From Methanolacinia sp964465295 (lineage in GTDB: Archaea; Halobacteriota; Methanomicrobia; Methanomicrobiales; Methanomicrobiaceae): a stretch of 64,000 nt of DNA. Positions 34,143 through 42,803 of the stretch are shown here, in pieces (positions within the stretch are counted from its first letter, which is position 1; the number at the start of each line of letters is the position of its first letter). The notes below the pieces were generated by a model that worked only from the letters and a program-made list of their open reading frames with translations, was not told where the DNA came from and made no database searches. Position numbers and translations under genes: made by a program. The DNA lies in the NCBI GenBank assembly GCA_964465295.1, contig CAYXKC010000002.1, forward strand, positions 1 through 64,000, given 5' to 3'.

Positions 34143-34666
34143 ATTTCCAGCTCCTCGTATGCCTTAAGAGCGGCAGCAGTATTCCTTTCGTCTGAAAAAA
34201 CTTCCGAGATTGCTTTAATGACAGAATCGCGGGATACGAGGCCGATCTTTGCAAGCGCCCCGAGAAGAGGGGTGTTCAGGATCGGGTTTCCGGCCACGAC
34301 AAGGTCCAGAGACAGTGCAATTCCCGTCAGATCGATATTGTATGCCTTGTAATCTCTTATATCTGTTTTTTTTGGGCTGTTGATGAGGACTGTTCCTCCT
34401 TCTTTCATACCCTGGAGGACATCAACCATGTTCATTATCCCGGGATCAAGAACGATCACAAGATCGGGGTTTCTGACCTGGGAGTATACCTTTATCGGCT
34501 TTTCATCGAGCCTTATGAACGAGACAACAGGTGCCCCGCGCCTCTCTGCACCATAAAGGGGGGTTGCGGTTGCAGACTTTCCGTCGAGTGTTGCAGCATG
34601 TGCAAGTATCTTTGCGGCGGTAACTCCTCCCTGTCCTCCTCTTGAATGAAGCCTTATCTCGTACAT
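34139..34666 (-). CDS. porC: Pyruvate synthase gamma subunit
   Basis: A 175-residue protein: RLHSRGGQGGVTAAKILAHA and TPLYGAERRGAPVVSFIRL are the 2-oxoacid oxidoreductase gamma domain. The PLYGAERRG wording favours the pyruvate enzyme over the 2-oxoglutarate enzyme. It abuts the alpha gene with a one-base overlap. Confidence 0.92.
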   Translation of the reverse strand: MYEIRLHSRGGQGGVTAAKILAHAATLDGKSATATPLYGAERRGAPVVSFIRLDEKPIKVYSQVRNPDLVIVLDPGIMNMVDVLQGMKEGGTVLINSPKKTDIRDYKAYNIDLTGIALSLDLVVAGNPILNTPLLGALAKIGLVSRDSVIKAISEVFSDERNTAAALKAYEELEI

Positions 34667-35778
34667 TATTCATTCACCCCGAACCAGAATTCTTCTCCTG
34701 CTTTTCTGTCCCTGACAAATCCTGCAATGTCGTCGAACGTCACGTCCTGACCGCCGAGGCCGGCGATTACACTGTACGGGTTGCAGCAGGTCTTTGCACG
34801 CAGTTCGTTTGCAAGGATTCCGCCAAACCCGAATGAATAGTCGCGGTCAATAACAACGACATCTTTTCCACTGATTTTGATTTTTAGATCGGGGAACGGC
34901 CTGAACCACCGGATTCTCACCGACCCTGCCTTAATACCCTCACTGCGTAGAAGATCGACTGCGACCTCCATCTCCTTTCCGAGTGTGCCCATTGCGATGA
35001 TGAGGACTTCGGCATCCTCTGCCATGTAATCCTCTGTCATGTCGTACTTCCGCCCGAACTGTCTTTCAAACTCCTCTTCCGCATCCCTGATCACAGGTAT
35101 GGAATTCGTGATGCCCTTCATGATATCGTGACGGAACCTGAAGTGTTCGGTGTTTGCTGTAAGCGTCCCGTATCCTCCGGGATTTTTGATATCTATTGCA
35201 TGAGGGGTGTTTGTTTTCGGAAGGTATCCTGAGGTGTCGACAGTCTCAAAGGACTGTGTCACATGAGTCAGCAGGAAACCGTCGAGGTTGATCATTACAG
35301 GAAGCAGGACGTTTTCATTCTCTGCAATCCTGAAGGCAATGATGGTTGCATCGTATGCCTCCTGGACGGTCGATGCATAGACCTGAAGCCAGCCCGAATC
35401 TCTCATGGACATGGAATCAGAATGTTCTGCGCCGATATTCCATCCCGGGCCGAGTGCACGGTTTGCATTTGCCATTACTATGGGGAGGCGTGCGCCTGCC
35501 GCCCAGTGGAGCATCTCGCACATGTAGACGAGACCATGGGAGCTTGTGGCCGTAAATGTCCTCATTCCTGTTGCAGCAACACCGATGCAGGCGGCCATTG
35601 CAGAGTGCTCGGACTCTACGGGAATGTATCTTGAAGAGAGTTTTCCTGCACTGACCTGGTTTGCGATCTCCTCCACAATCTCTGTCTGGGGGGTGATTGG
35701 GTATGCGGCAACTACACCGGGCTTTGCGTCCCTTGCAGCAAGTGCAACCGCCTTATTGCCGGTTCCTACATTCAGCAT
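34666..35778 (-). CDS. porA: Pyruvate synthase alpha subunit
   Basis: A 370-residue protein. AYPITPQTEIVEEIA begins the pyrimidine-binding domain, and VESEHSAMAACIGVAATGMRT and NIGAEHSDSMSMRDSGWLQVY are PorA motifs. A Rossmann domain II (VLIIAMGTLGKEMEVAVD) follows. It binds CoA and substrate in reductive carboxylation of acetyl-CoA to pyruvate, the entry point for carbon in hydrogenotrophic methanogens. Confidence 0.94.
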   Translation of the reverse strand: MLNVGTGNKAVALAARDAKPGVVAAYPITPQTEIVEEIANQVSAGKLSSRYIPVESEHSAMAACIGVAATGMRTFTATSSHGLVYMCEMLHWAAGARLPIVMANANRALGPGWNIGAEHSDSMSMRDSGWLQVYASTVQEAYDATIIAFRIAENENVLLPVMINLDGFLLTHVTQSFETVDTSGYLPKTNTPHAIDIKNPGGYGTLTANTEHFRFRHDIMKGITNSIPVIRDAEEEFERQFGRKYDMTEDYMAEDAEVLIIAMGTLGKEMEVAVDLLRSEGIKAGSVRIRWFRPFPDLKIKISGKDVVVIDRDYSFGFGGILANELRAKTCCNPYSVIAGLGGQDVTFDDIAGFVRDRKAGEEFWFGVNE

Positions 35779-36653
35779 ATGCCATCAACCTCCTTTTGGA
35801 TCTTTTCAAAATTTTTCACGACCATCTGCTGGAGTTCGTCGATATCCTCTTTTGTAGCGGTTTTGAACCTGCCCTGCGCCTTCATGTAATCCGCGACAGG
35901 AATCCTCTTCTTTGCAGCTGCCTTTGACGCTCCGGTAAGGCTTGTTTTGCCGTTCTCGCGTTCGTAGAGGACCCACATCCCCGACTGGACCGCAAGTTTT
36001 CCAAGTTCGATCGTCTTATCTGACGGGTACCTCCACCCCGGCGGGCATGGTGCGAGGATGTGCATGAACTTGGGTCCCGGTATTGAGAGCGCCTTATCAA
36101 CCTTTTTGTAAAGATCTATCGGGTAGGCGCTGCATGCTGTCGCCATGTATACCGGATTATGTGCCATTACGATCGCATCGAGATCCTTCTTGAACTCCCT
36201 CTTTCCCGAGGGTGTGGTCGTAGTGGCTGCACCCAGCGGGGTAGCGCCGGATCTCTGCATCCCTGTGTTCGAATAGGCCTCGTTGTCATAACATATATAC
36301 AGGAAATCCGTCCCCCTCTCAAGAGCCCCGGAGAGTGCCTGTATGCCGATATCAACCGTTCCGCCGTCACCTGCAAAACAGATGACGTTAGTCTTCTTTC
36401 CTGCCGCACGAAACGCTTCGCTCATCCCCGATGCAACAGCCGCCGCCGATGCGAATGCAACATTGTATATCGGGATGTTCACTGCAGTGTTGGGATACAA
36501 TCCCTGTATAACACTTGTACAGCATGCAGGAATCACCAGTACCGTATCCGGACCGGCCGCCTTGGTTATATACCGGAGGCAGAGAGGAATACTGCACCCG
36601 GCACAGGCGGATGTGGTCTTTAAAATATACTCTTCATCCGGAATATCTGCCAA
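35772..36653 (-). CDS. porB: Pyruvate synthase beta subunit (TPP-binding)
   Basis: A 293-residue protein: SACAGCSIPLCLRYI and VIPACCTS carry cluster cysteines, and the TPP motif is FAGDGGTVDIGIQALSGA followed by CYDNEAYSNTGMQRSGATP. It is the first gene of the operon here, giving beta-alpha-gamma-delta. It overlaps porA by seven bases. TPP forms the hydroxyethyl intermediate at this subunit. Confidence 0.94.
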   Translation of the reverse strand: MADIPDEEYILKTTSACAGCSIPLCLRYITKAAGPDTVLVIPACCTSVIQGLYPNTAVNIPIYNVAFASAAAVASGMSEAFRAAGKKTNVICFAGDGGTVDIGIQALSGALERGTDFLYICYDNEAYSNTGMQRSGATPLGAATTTTPSGKREFKKDLDAIVMAHNPVYMATACSAYPIDLYKKVDKALSIPGPKFMHILAPCPPGWRYPSDKTIELGKLAVQSGMWVLYERENGKTSLTGASKAAAKKRIPVADYMKAQGRFKTATKEDIDELQQMVVKNFEKIQKEVDGIC

Positions 36654-36758
36654 TTAAAAAACCTCTGTAATAATCTGTCACAATTTATAATGATATTTTG
36701 GCTATAAGACTGCCGGCATCTGATTAAAATAATTCACGACAAATAGATCTTTGATCAA

Positions 36759-37304
36759 ATGGCGCAGAACTACTACGAGGTACTTGGTCTTGAGACGGAT
36801 GCGGGATATGAAGAGGTAAAAAAGGCCTATCGCAGTCTTGTAAAGACATATCATCCTGATACAGCCAGCCATCCCAATGCAAAGAAGCAGTTTGAAAATA
36901 TATCGCTTGCATATTCGGTTCTTTCGGATCCTGTAAAGAGAAAGGATTACGACAGGACGCTTGCAGATTCGGCACCCGCCGAAGAATCGGTTCAAAAGGA
37001 TGAATATTCTCTCATGTCCGACTATGAGTTCGTTTGCGAAGAAGAGGAGCGCTTTTTATTCGGTGGAGAAGAGGTCGTTCTCAGGGATACCCGGCATCTT
37101 ATCATTGGGGATAAGGAGTACATCGTCTATGATGACGGACTGGTTGATATTGGCGGTATAATGTCTTTTACGGTTGAAAGGCCCGAAAGATATCTTGTCG
37201 ACGGTGTTGAGAGAACAGTGAGAAATGCAGGCCATTTCATACAGAAGGGTAATGAGTATGTCATTATCGACGGGAAACCCTTCCTTGTCAGGAAAGGGAA
37301 ATGA
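36759..37304 (+). CDS. J-domain protein with a methanogen-type C-terminal region
   Basis: A 181-residue protein. Residues 3-68 are a J domain with the HPD motif (VKTYHPDTASH) and FENISLAYSVLSD, so it should stimulate an Hsp70 ATPase. There is no Gly/Phe linker or zinc domain as in DnaJ. Instead the C-terminal 85 residues repeat a short beta motif around a conserved pattern (DTRHLIIGDKEYIVYDDGL, then NAGHFIQKGNEYVIIDGK), which looks like an internal duplication. It is followed by a coiled-coil membrane protein on the same strand. Confidence 0.8.
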   Translation: MAQNYYEVLGLETDAGYEEVKKAYRSLVKTYHPDTASHPNAKKQFENISLAYSVLSDPVKRKDYDRTLADSAPAEESVQKDEYSLMSDYEFVCEEEERFLFGGEEVVLRDTRHLIIGDKEYIVYDDGLVDIGGIMSFTVERPERYLVDGVERTVRNAGHFIQKGNEYVIIDGKPFLVRKGK

Positions 37305-37373
37305 ACCGGAAAGACTTCACGATATAAATATATCCGATCCGGCATAAACAGAATATCATTGAGGTGAAAAAAG

Positions 37374-38240
37374 ATGGTTAAACTTCCTGATAAAAAATCC
37401 CTCGAAGGATTTACCAAGAAAGTGGGTGAGGCGGTCAAGCTTCCCGATGACGATAAAAAGAAAGAAGACAAGCCTGTTGTTCCGGAATCAGAAGCTGAAA
37501 GGATAAGAAGGGAAGAGCGGGAGAGGATCGAGAAAGAGAGGATCGAGAAGGAGAAGGAGGAAAAGGCAAAGGCCGACTCTGAAAAGGCCAAGGAATACGA
37601 GAAGATAGAGGCGCAGAAACAGGCGGAGAAGGAGCGTCTCGCTGAGGAGGCCCGCAAGCAGAAAGAAAAAGACGAGTGGGCCCGGGAAGAGGATAGAAAG
37701 AAGGCCGAAGAAGAGAGAAAGAGAGCCCAGATCGAAAAAGAGGTTCTTGCCAGGCAGAAGTCTGAAAAACCAAAAAAAGGGTGGGGAGGAAAGATCGCTC
37801 TTGGTATTATAATTCTTATCGTATTGATAGTTGCCGCAGCATACGTTACCCTGATTACGGGCAACGATGTTCTCGACGGATATGGATACCCGCTATCTTA
37901 TACAGGACAGTATGATGTAATCGTCCCGGACAACTCCAAGATCTACTTCGGCCCTGTCCCCGTCCAGGCCTTCAGCAGCGGCGATGCAATAACACTTCAG
38001 GTCAACAGCGACAGGAAGACTCTCAAAGTTGGGGAATCCGCAACATTCCCTGTGAAGCATGTAATCGTTAGAACACTGGGCATCCCTGTATTCGACGGCG
38101 ATTATGAGGTTACTGCAACATACCGCGGCGTCGTTACAAACAGGGACGACTTCCTTGTGGTGCTCAAGACCTCGCAGCCAATCCCCGGCTGGCTTGTCAG
38201 TATAATGAAGCCTTCGGGTGTGGATATCACACCAATCTAA
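37374..38240 (+). CDS. Membrane protein with long charged coiled coil and extracytoplasmic domain
   Basis: A 288-residue protein. Residues about 45-135 are almost entirely Lys, Glu, Arg and Ala in heptad-like order (e.g. ERERIEKERIEKEKEEKAKA), a long alpha-helical coiled coil. One membrane segment follows (about 139-163, ALGIIILIVLIVAAAYV), then a 125-residue outer domain of beta type (YTGQYDVIVPDNSKIYFGP). The start has MVKLPDKKSLEGF, with GAGG 9 bases upstream. I do not recognise the family. The J-domain gene is 69 bases upstream. Confidence 0.75.
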   Translation: MVKLPDKKSLEGFTKKVGEAVKLPDDDKKKEDKPVVPESEAERIRREERERIEKERIEKEKEEKAKADSEKAKEYEKIEAQKQAEKERLAEEARKQKEKDEWAREEDRKKAEEERKRAQIEKEVLARQKSEKPKKGWGGKIALGIIILIVLIVAAAYVTLITGNDVLDGYGYPLSYTGQYDVIVPDNSKIYFGPVPVQAFSSGDAITLQVNSDRKTLKVGESATFPVKHVIVRTLGIPVFDGDYEVTATYRGVVTNRDDFLVVLKTSQPIPGWLVSIMKPSGVDITPI

Positions 38241-38323
38241 AGATCTTTTTTAATCTTCTTTTTTTAATAGTCCTGATGTGTGGTTTGGCCTGACCGTCCC
38301 TGGCTTTTCCTGTGAATTGATAT

Positions 38324-38537
38324 AAGCCTCCCCGGGGCAGCCCGGTGCGTAAATTTCTACGAAATTTTACGCTGGGAGGATGGCCCGGTCTGGACGCCAT
38401 CCCTCCGTGTGGCCTCGACCGGGAGAGAGTAATAAGATTTAGTTTTGGAGCAGGAGGGGATGCATGCCCATCCCCGGTTGCGACTATCGTCGTCAGGGGG
38501 GAGTAACGGGGGAGAACTTGTTCTCTCTCCCTTATAT
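38324..38537 (+). repeat. Dispersed structured element, copy A (candidate ncRNA)
   Basis: About 214 bases, aligned with copies B (63456-63686) and C (1224-1436, minus). Visible helices: a CCTCCC/GGGAGG outer stem around an AT-rich hairpin (38348-38372); CCCGGTC (38384-38390) with GACCGGG (38417-38423); GGGGAT (38456-38461) with ATCCCC (38470-38475); and a terminal hairpin GAGAAC (38512-38517) with GTTCTC (38520-38525), followed by CTCCCTTATATT. The gap 38241-38651 contains nothing else except AT-rich flanks. No open frame crosses the helices in a conserved way. Confidence 0.75.
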
Positions 38538-38651
38538 TACAGTCATATTTTGAAAAACTTTAGGGAGAATGCAGTTTTTATTATTAGAATTTAGAATTAA
38601 TCCAGAATTATTCAAATTAACAATCAATTTTAATAAAAGAAAAAAACGAAG

Positions 38652-38724
38652 CGCCCCCAACAGGACTCGAACCTGTGACATTCTGGTTAACAGCCAGACA
38701 CTCTACCAACTGAGTTATGGAGGC
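38652..38724 (-). tRNA. tRNA-Asn (anticodon GTT)
   Basis: On the minus strand the sequence folds into a normal cloverleaf: acceptor GCCTCCA with TGGGGGC, D-loop with AGTTGG, anticodon stem TCTGG/CCAGA around loop CTGTTAA (anticodon GTT at 38689-38691), and TpsiC arm with GGTTCGAGTCC. The discriminator is G; CCA is not encoded. There is no intron. Confidence 0.97.
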
Positions 38725-38786
38725 AGGAATCGCACTATTCAAAGTGCCTATAAATGTTGACTTTTGCGTTATTAAACATTATGGAT

Positions 38787-39089
38787 TTAACTCTCAGCGG
38801 CGGACTTAATCTTCTTAAGCAGATCGATAAGTTCGTCCGCCTGGGTGTCGAGATTTTCCATCAGGTGGGCGGCCTTTGGTGTGGCGACTGCTCCGGAGGG
38901 TGATGCCGTGATATAGCCCAGCTGCTCGAGCACCTTAAGAGAATACCTGATCTTATGCGACGGAATATCCATGATCTCTGAGAGTTTGAGGATTCCTATG
39001 GGCTGGTGGGTCGAAACGACCTTGATCACCTCGATATGCCTCAGGACAATCTCGGTCTCGGTCTTTAATTTGTTAAGCATATCTATCAT
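38787..39089 (-). CDS. Small winged-helix protein (archaeal regulator-like)
   Basis: A 100-residue protein. The middle reads PIGILKLSEIMDIPSHKIRYSLKVLEQLGYITASPSGAVAT, a winged helix with recognition helix and wing. Helices at both ends (LRHIEVIKVV, DELIDLLKKIKSA) suggest dimerisation. It is a common short regulator in methanogens with no assigned target. It lies 17 bases after a small membrane protein gene on the same strand. Confidence 0.75.
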   Translation of the reverse strand: MIDMLNKLKTETEIVLRHIEVIKVVSTHQPIGILKLSEIMDIPSHKIRYSLKVLEQLGYITASPSGAVATPKAAHLMENLDTQADELIDLLKKIKSAAES

Positions 39090-39106
39090 CCGAAATGATC
39101 AGTTCT

Positions 39107-39334
39107 TTATTCCTGCTTCATCAGCCATGCCTTGTCACTGTAGTAGTGCTTCCTGAAGATAAAAGATAATGCCGCGGCTGCAGCCAGGCAGGTTATTCCG
39201 ATAGCGGTGCTGTATATGGGGATCAGGCCGAAGAAAGCGAGTATGGCCACCGCGACGAGAAGAATGATTGCATTAAGCATTATTGTCAGCTTGGCGAATT
39301 TCATCCTGAATAACTTTTCAGCAGATGGATTCAT
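39107..39334 (-). CDS. Small two-helix membrane protein
   Basis: A 75-residue protein with two hydrophobic segments (about 15-40 and 42-60: TIMLNAIILLVAVAILAFF and AIGITCLAAAAALSFIF) and charged ends (FRKHYYSDKAWLMKQE). I do not recognise it. Co-transcription with the winged-helix gene at 38787 is likely from the 17-base gap. Confidence 0.65.
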   Translation of the reverse strand: MNPSAEKLFRMKFAKLTIMLNAIILLVAVAILAFFGLIPIYSTAIGITCLAAAAALSFIFRKHYYSDKAWLMKQE

Positions 39335-39394
39335 TGTATTAATTTGTTGGACACCATCTCGTAAAATTACTTGTGTATGGGAGTAGAAGTATTC

Positions 39395-40537
39395 ATGACC
39401 ATTATGATATGCGACTCCATCGACAGGGAGCTTGAAAATGCCGGGGCATCGGCATTTGTGATATATGCGGATTCGCTGGACCCCGATATGATGTATCTTA
39501 CCGGATTTCAGGTTACAGATCCGATGCTATATATCAAAAAAAGAGGGGAAGAAGGCGTTCTTCTCGTTCCGCGGATGGAGTATGCCCGGGCTCTTCAGGA
39601 GTCGCGGTGCAGTGTCATGGACAGAGGCGAGGCCGGTTTTTTCGAAGAGCTGGAAAAGCATAAAGACCCCTTAACAGCCATGGCGTCGGTGATATCCAGT
39701 ATTGCGGGCGGAAAAGTCCTCCTCTCTCCGAACTTTCCGGTTTCATTCGCCAAAAAGATCGAATCTTTCTGCAGGACCGGTGTCGATAAAGGCACGGTAT
39801 CCGATATGAGATCGGTGAAGACGGCTGCCGAAGCCGATAATATCAGGAAGATCCAGAAGGTCACTGAAAATGCGATGGATTTTGCAATATCCATTATAAA
39901 AAATGCAGACTGCATAGATGGGGAACTCAGAATTGAAGGCGAACCGCTGACATCTGATTATATAAGAAACGAGGTTCACTGTTTCTTTTTAAGGAGGAAT
40001 ATTCTTGCAAGGGACACCATCGTTTCATGCGGAGAAGAGACTGCGGTACCCCACTGCACCGGAAGCGGGATCATCCTCGAGAATGAACCTGTTGTAATTG
40101 ATATATTCCCATGCGATTCAAAGACCGGTTATCATTCGGATATGACAAGGACGGTTGTCAGGGGAGAGCCCGATCCGGAGATCGAAGCAATGTACTGCTG
40201 TGTAAAGGGGGCTAAAAGGCTGGCTAAAGGCATGATCGCGGAAGGAAGGACCGGAAAAGAACTGCATGAATTCGTCGTGGATTTCTTCGATCAAAACGGT
40301 TATTCATCAGGGAGTGAAGGATTTATACACAGTCTCGGACACGGCGTTGGTCTTGCAGTACACGAAAAGCCTTCACTTTCACCAACCGGTGAAAGACTAT
40401 TATCCGGGTGCGTGGTAACCGTGGAGCCGGGCCTCTATTACAGGGGGGTCGGCGGGGTCAGGCTCGAGGATATCGGCATGGTTACAAAGAGAGGGTTTGA
40501 TTGTTTTACAGATTATCCCGAGGATATCAGAATATGA
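39395..40537 (+). CDS. M24 family Xaa-Pro-type peptidase
   Basis: A 380-residue protein. The start at ATG 39395 is supported by GGGAG 11 bases before; an earlier in-frame start would add MGVEVF. An N-terminal creatinase-like domain precedes the M24 fold, where the five metal ligands are visible in IDIFPCDSKTGYHSDMTRTVV, HSLGHGVGLAVHEKP, TVEPGLYY and VRLEDIG. It likely removes N-terminal residues before Pro. It overlaps the map gene by four bases. Confidence 0.85.
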   Translation: MTIMICDSIDRELENAGASAFVIYADSLDPDMMYLTGFQVTDPMLYIKKRGEEGVLLVPRMEYARALQESRCSVMDRGEAGFFEELEKHKDPLTAMASVISSIAGGKVLLSPNFPVSFAKKIESFCRTGVDKGTVSDMRSVKTAAEADNIRKIQKVTENAMDFAISIIKNADCIDGELRIEGEPLTSDYIRNEVHCFFLRRNILARDTIVSCGEETAVPHCTGSGIILENEPVVIDIFPCDSKTGYHSDMTRTVVRGEPDPEIEAMYCCVKGAKRLAKGMIAEGRTGKELHEFVVDFFDQNGYSSGSEGFIHSLGHGVGLAVHEKPSLSPTGERLLSGCVVTVEPGLYYRGVGGVRLEDIGMVTKRGFDCFTDYPEDIRI

Positions 40538-41412
40538 TTGAAGAAGATATACTGGAAAAATACCTGGAAGCAGGAAGAATAGCACGCGAATGCAGGGATT
40601 ACGCGGCAGGGAGGGTGAAGGCCGGGGAGAGCATTCTCGATCTCGTCGTCGATTCGGAGAATAAGATAATCTCAATGGGTGGTGAAATTGCATTTCCCTT
40701 AAATATCTCCCTTAATGAAGCCGCGGCTCATGATACGGCCTCTCCGGGTGATGAGCGGGTCTTTAAGGCCGGGGATCTTGTCAAGGTCGATATGGGTGTT
40801 CACATAGATGGCTATATTGCCGATACTGCGGTGACGGTTGATCTCGGGAAGAACGATCTCCTTGTGGAGGCATCCCGGGCGGCGCTTGAAGCCGCGATTG
40901 GCATGGTCCGTCCGGGGGTCAGGACAGGGGAGATTGGAGCCAGGATCCAGGCGGAGATCGAAGGACGTGGGTACCGTCCGGTTGCGAACCTGACCGGTCA
41001 TGGTCTGGGGCGGTTCCTCCTTCATGGTATACCTACAATCCCCAATGTCGGGATACAGGGCGGTACGGAGCTGGAGGAGGGAATGGTCTTTGCAATCGAA
41101 CCATTCGCATCCACAGGGGCAGGGACGGTCTCCGACTCTTCCAGGACCGAGATATTCAGCCAGGTGTCAGGCCGCCAGATAAGGCTTCCTTCTGCACGAA
41201 AGCTAATGAAAAAAGTCGCTGAAAGAAACAGCCTCCCCTTTTCCAGGCACTGGTATTATGAAGAAAAATGCGATCTGGCACTATCACAGCTGATAAAACA
41301 GAACATCCTCCGTGGATACCCTGTTCTTCATGATATACCCGGGTCGCTTGTCTCGCAGGCAGAACATACCATGATAGTGACAGATGACGGATGTGTCGTA
41401 ACGACGGCTTAA
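40534..41412 (+). CDS. map: Methionine aminopeptidase, type II
   Basis: A 292-residue archaeal MetAP2. Metal ligands are in VKVDMGVHIDGYIADTAV (two Asp), TGHGLGRFLLHG (His), FAIEPFAS (Glu), and the C-terminal EHTMIV (Glu). The insert of about 60 residues before the last motif marks type II. It removes initiator Met. The start ATG 40534 overlaps the stop of the upstream M24 gene. Confidence 0.95.
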   Translation: MIEEDILEKYLEAGRIARECRDYAAGRVKAGESILDLVVDSENKIISMGGEIAFPLNISLNEAAAHDTASPGDERVFKAGDLVKVDMGVHIDGYIADTAVTVDLGKNDLLVEASRAALEAAIGMVRPGVRTGEIGARIQAEIEGRGYRPVANLTGHGLGRFLLHGIPTIPNVGIQGGTELEEGMVFAIEPFASTGAGTVSDSSRTEIFSQVSGRQIRLPSARKLMKKVAERNSLPFSRHWYYEEKCDLALSQLIKQNILRGYPVLHDIPGSLVSQAEHTMIVTDDGCVVTTA

Positions 41413-41519
41413 TATTGTAGTAAAACGAATAATAACAAATTAATTTTCTCTCTTCTTTAGGGTAATGCGGCAGGAGATAGTATTATCCGGTTTGAAAATA
41501 AAAATATGATGTTTTACAT

Positions 41520-42803
41520 ATGAATGCCGGCGACAAGGAGATGGCTGTCGATATTCTTGAGTTTCTGATTACAGCAGATATTATCAATAAGTATGATGAA
41601 CTCACGAAACTCGATCTGCCAAAAAAATACTGGAAATTTTTCGGCACAGGCGATTATAATACCGATATTGAAAGGCCAATCACAATTGGGGAATCACTAA
41701 TAAACAGGCTCTGTACCGCTGAAAATGCAGTAGAGATAGTAAAACAGAATCCCTTCGTCAAATTTGACGAATTTGGAAAGAGGTTTTCCATAACCACTCT
41801 TGATGCCGCCTCAGGCTGGTTCTTCAAACAGGCAGGGTGTGAGAGGGTTATGAAAAACCCTGTTCTCGCTTTTTATTATGAAAATTCAGGTGGTAAAGGG
41901 GTTTCGTATAGAGAATCACTGGCCATTAATCCCCGGTTCAATGATTCAAAGGAATATCTGGAAGCCAGGGTCAATCATATAATCGGTGACGATGAAGACC
42001 TGAAGGCCGCCCGGGACCTGATCATCATAAGTTCCCCCGAGGAGATCGAGTATTCTCTCGATGAACTTGTATGCACTCCCCGGCAGGAGGACGCAATAAA
42101 AAAGATCGATATTGCCCTTAAAAACAGGGATTTCCTGAAAGAGAGGAGGATATATGAGTTTGGAAAGCTGCTTTTTGTCGGCCCCCCGGGTACTGGAAAA
42201 ACTTCGGTGGCTCTGGCGATGTCGAAAGAGCTCAAAATGCCGATGCTTGAGGTCAGGCTTGCCATGGTCACATCACAGTATCTTGGCGAGACTTCGAAGA
42301 ACATAGACCGGATATTCGAACTTGCAAGACGGCTCTCTCCATGCATTCTCTTTATTGATGAGTTTGACTTCGTTGCAAAGAGCAGGGTGACCGAGGATAA
42401 CGGTGCAATGAAGCGTGCGGTCAATATGCTCCTGAAAAATATCGATACAGTTAGTTTTGTCAGGAACGGTGTGGTTCTTGTCGGCGCTACGAACCATCCA
42501 GCCCTCCTGGACGAAGCAGCCTGGAGGCGTTTCGATGATGTCGTCGAGTTCCCCCTTCCGGATTACGAGATGAGAGTCGAGATCCTGAAGAAGATTACCA
42601 GTACGCTCGACTGTACATGTGACTTCGAAGAGCTCGCAGCCGAAACCGAAGGATTTTCCGGTGCCGATCTCAGGATAATGATAAAAGAATCAATAATTTC
42701 TGCCCTGATGAGGAACAGCTTTGAGCTCCTTGAATGCGATGTCGAGCAGGGTATGGGGAGTGTCCGGGAGAGAGACACCATCCGCCAGAGCGCTTCGATA
42801 TGA
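41520..42803 (+). CDS. AAA+ ATPase with unassigned N-terminal region
   Basis: A 427-residue protein. Walker A GPPGTGKT begins near residue 221, Walker B CILFIDEFD near 277, with sensor GATNHPALLDEA, arginine RRFDDVVEF and EGFSGADLRIM after it: a single classical AAA module like that of proteasome-activating or FtsH-type ATPases. The N-terminal 190 residues (EFLITADIINKYDELTKL onward) show no known domain and no membrane segment. It is fused by ATGA overlap to a metallo-hydrolase gene. Substrate unknown. Confidence 0.85.
   Translation: MNAGDKEMAVDILEFLITADIINKYDELTKLDLPKKYWKFFGTGDYNTDIERPITIGESLINRLCTAENAVEIVKQNPFVKFDEFGKRFSITTLDAASGWFFKQAGCERVMKNPVLAFYYENSGGKGVSYRESLAINPRFNDSKEYLEARVNHIIGDDEDLKAARDLIIISSPEEIEYSLDELVCTPRQEDAIKKIDIALKNRDFLKERRIYEFGKLLFVGPPGTGKTSVALAMSKELKMPMLEVRLAMVTSQYLGETSKNIDRIFELARRLSPCILFIDEFDFVAKSRVTEDNGAMKRAVNMLLKNIDTVSFVRNGVVLVGATNHPALLDEAAWRRFDDVVEFPLPDYEMRVEILKKITSTLDCTCDFEELAAETEGFSGADLRIMIKESIISALMRNSFELLECDVEQGMGSVRERDTIRQSASI

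Noticed and set aside
33900..36653. Calling the oxidoreductase operon 2-oxoglutarate synthase (kor)
   Set aside because: The alpha, beta and gamma subunits carry the pyruvate-type motifs (GAEHSDSMSMRDSGW, YDNEAYSNTGMQRSGATP, PLYGAERRGAP).
37127..37864. Minus-strand open frame of 245 codons rich in Ser and Phe
   Set aside because: It is the reverse reading of the Lys/Glu coiled coil in the gene at 37374 and has no independent support.
38324..38537. Reading the dispersed element as RNase P RNA, SRP RNA or an IS element
   Set aside because: The universal RNase P blocks and the SRP Alu and helix 8 motifs are not visible. There is no transposase frame, no constant ends and no target duplication. 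Being present three times also argues against RNase P or SRP.
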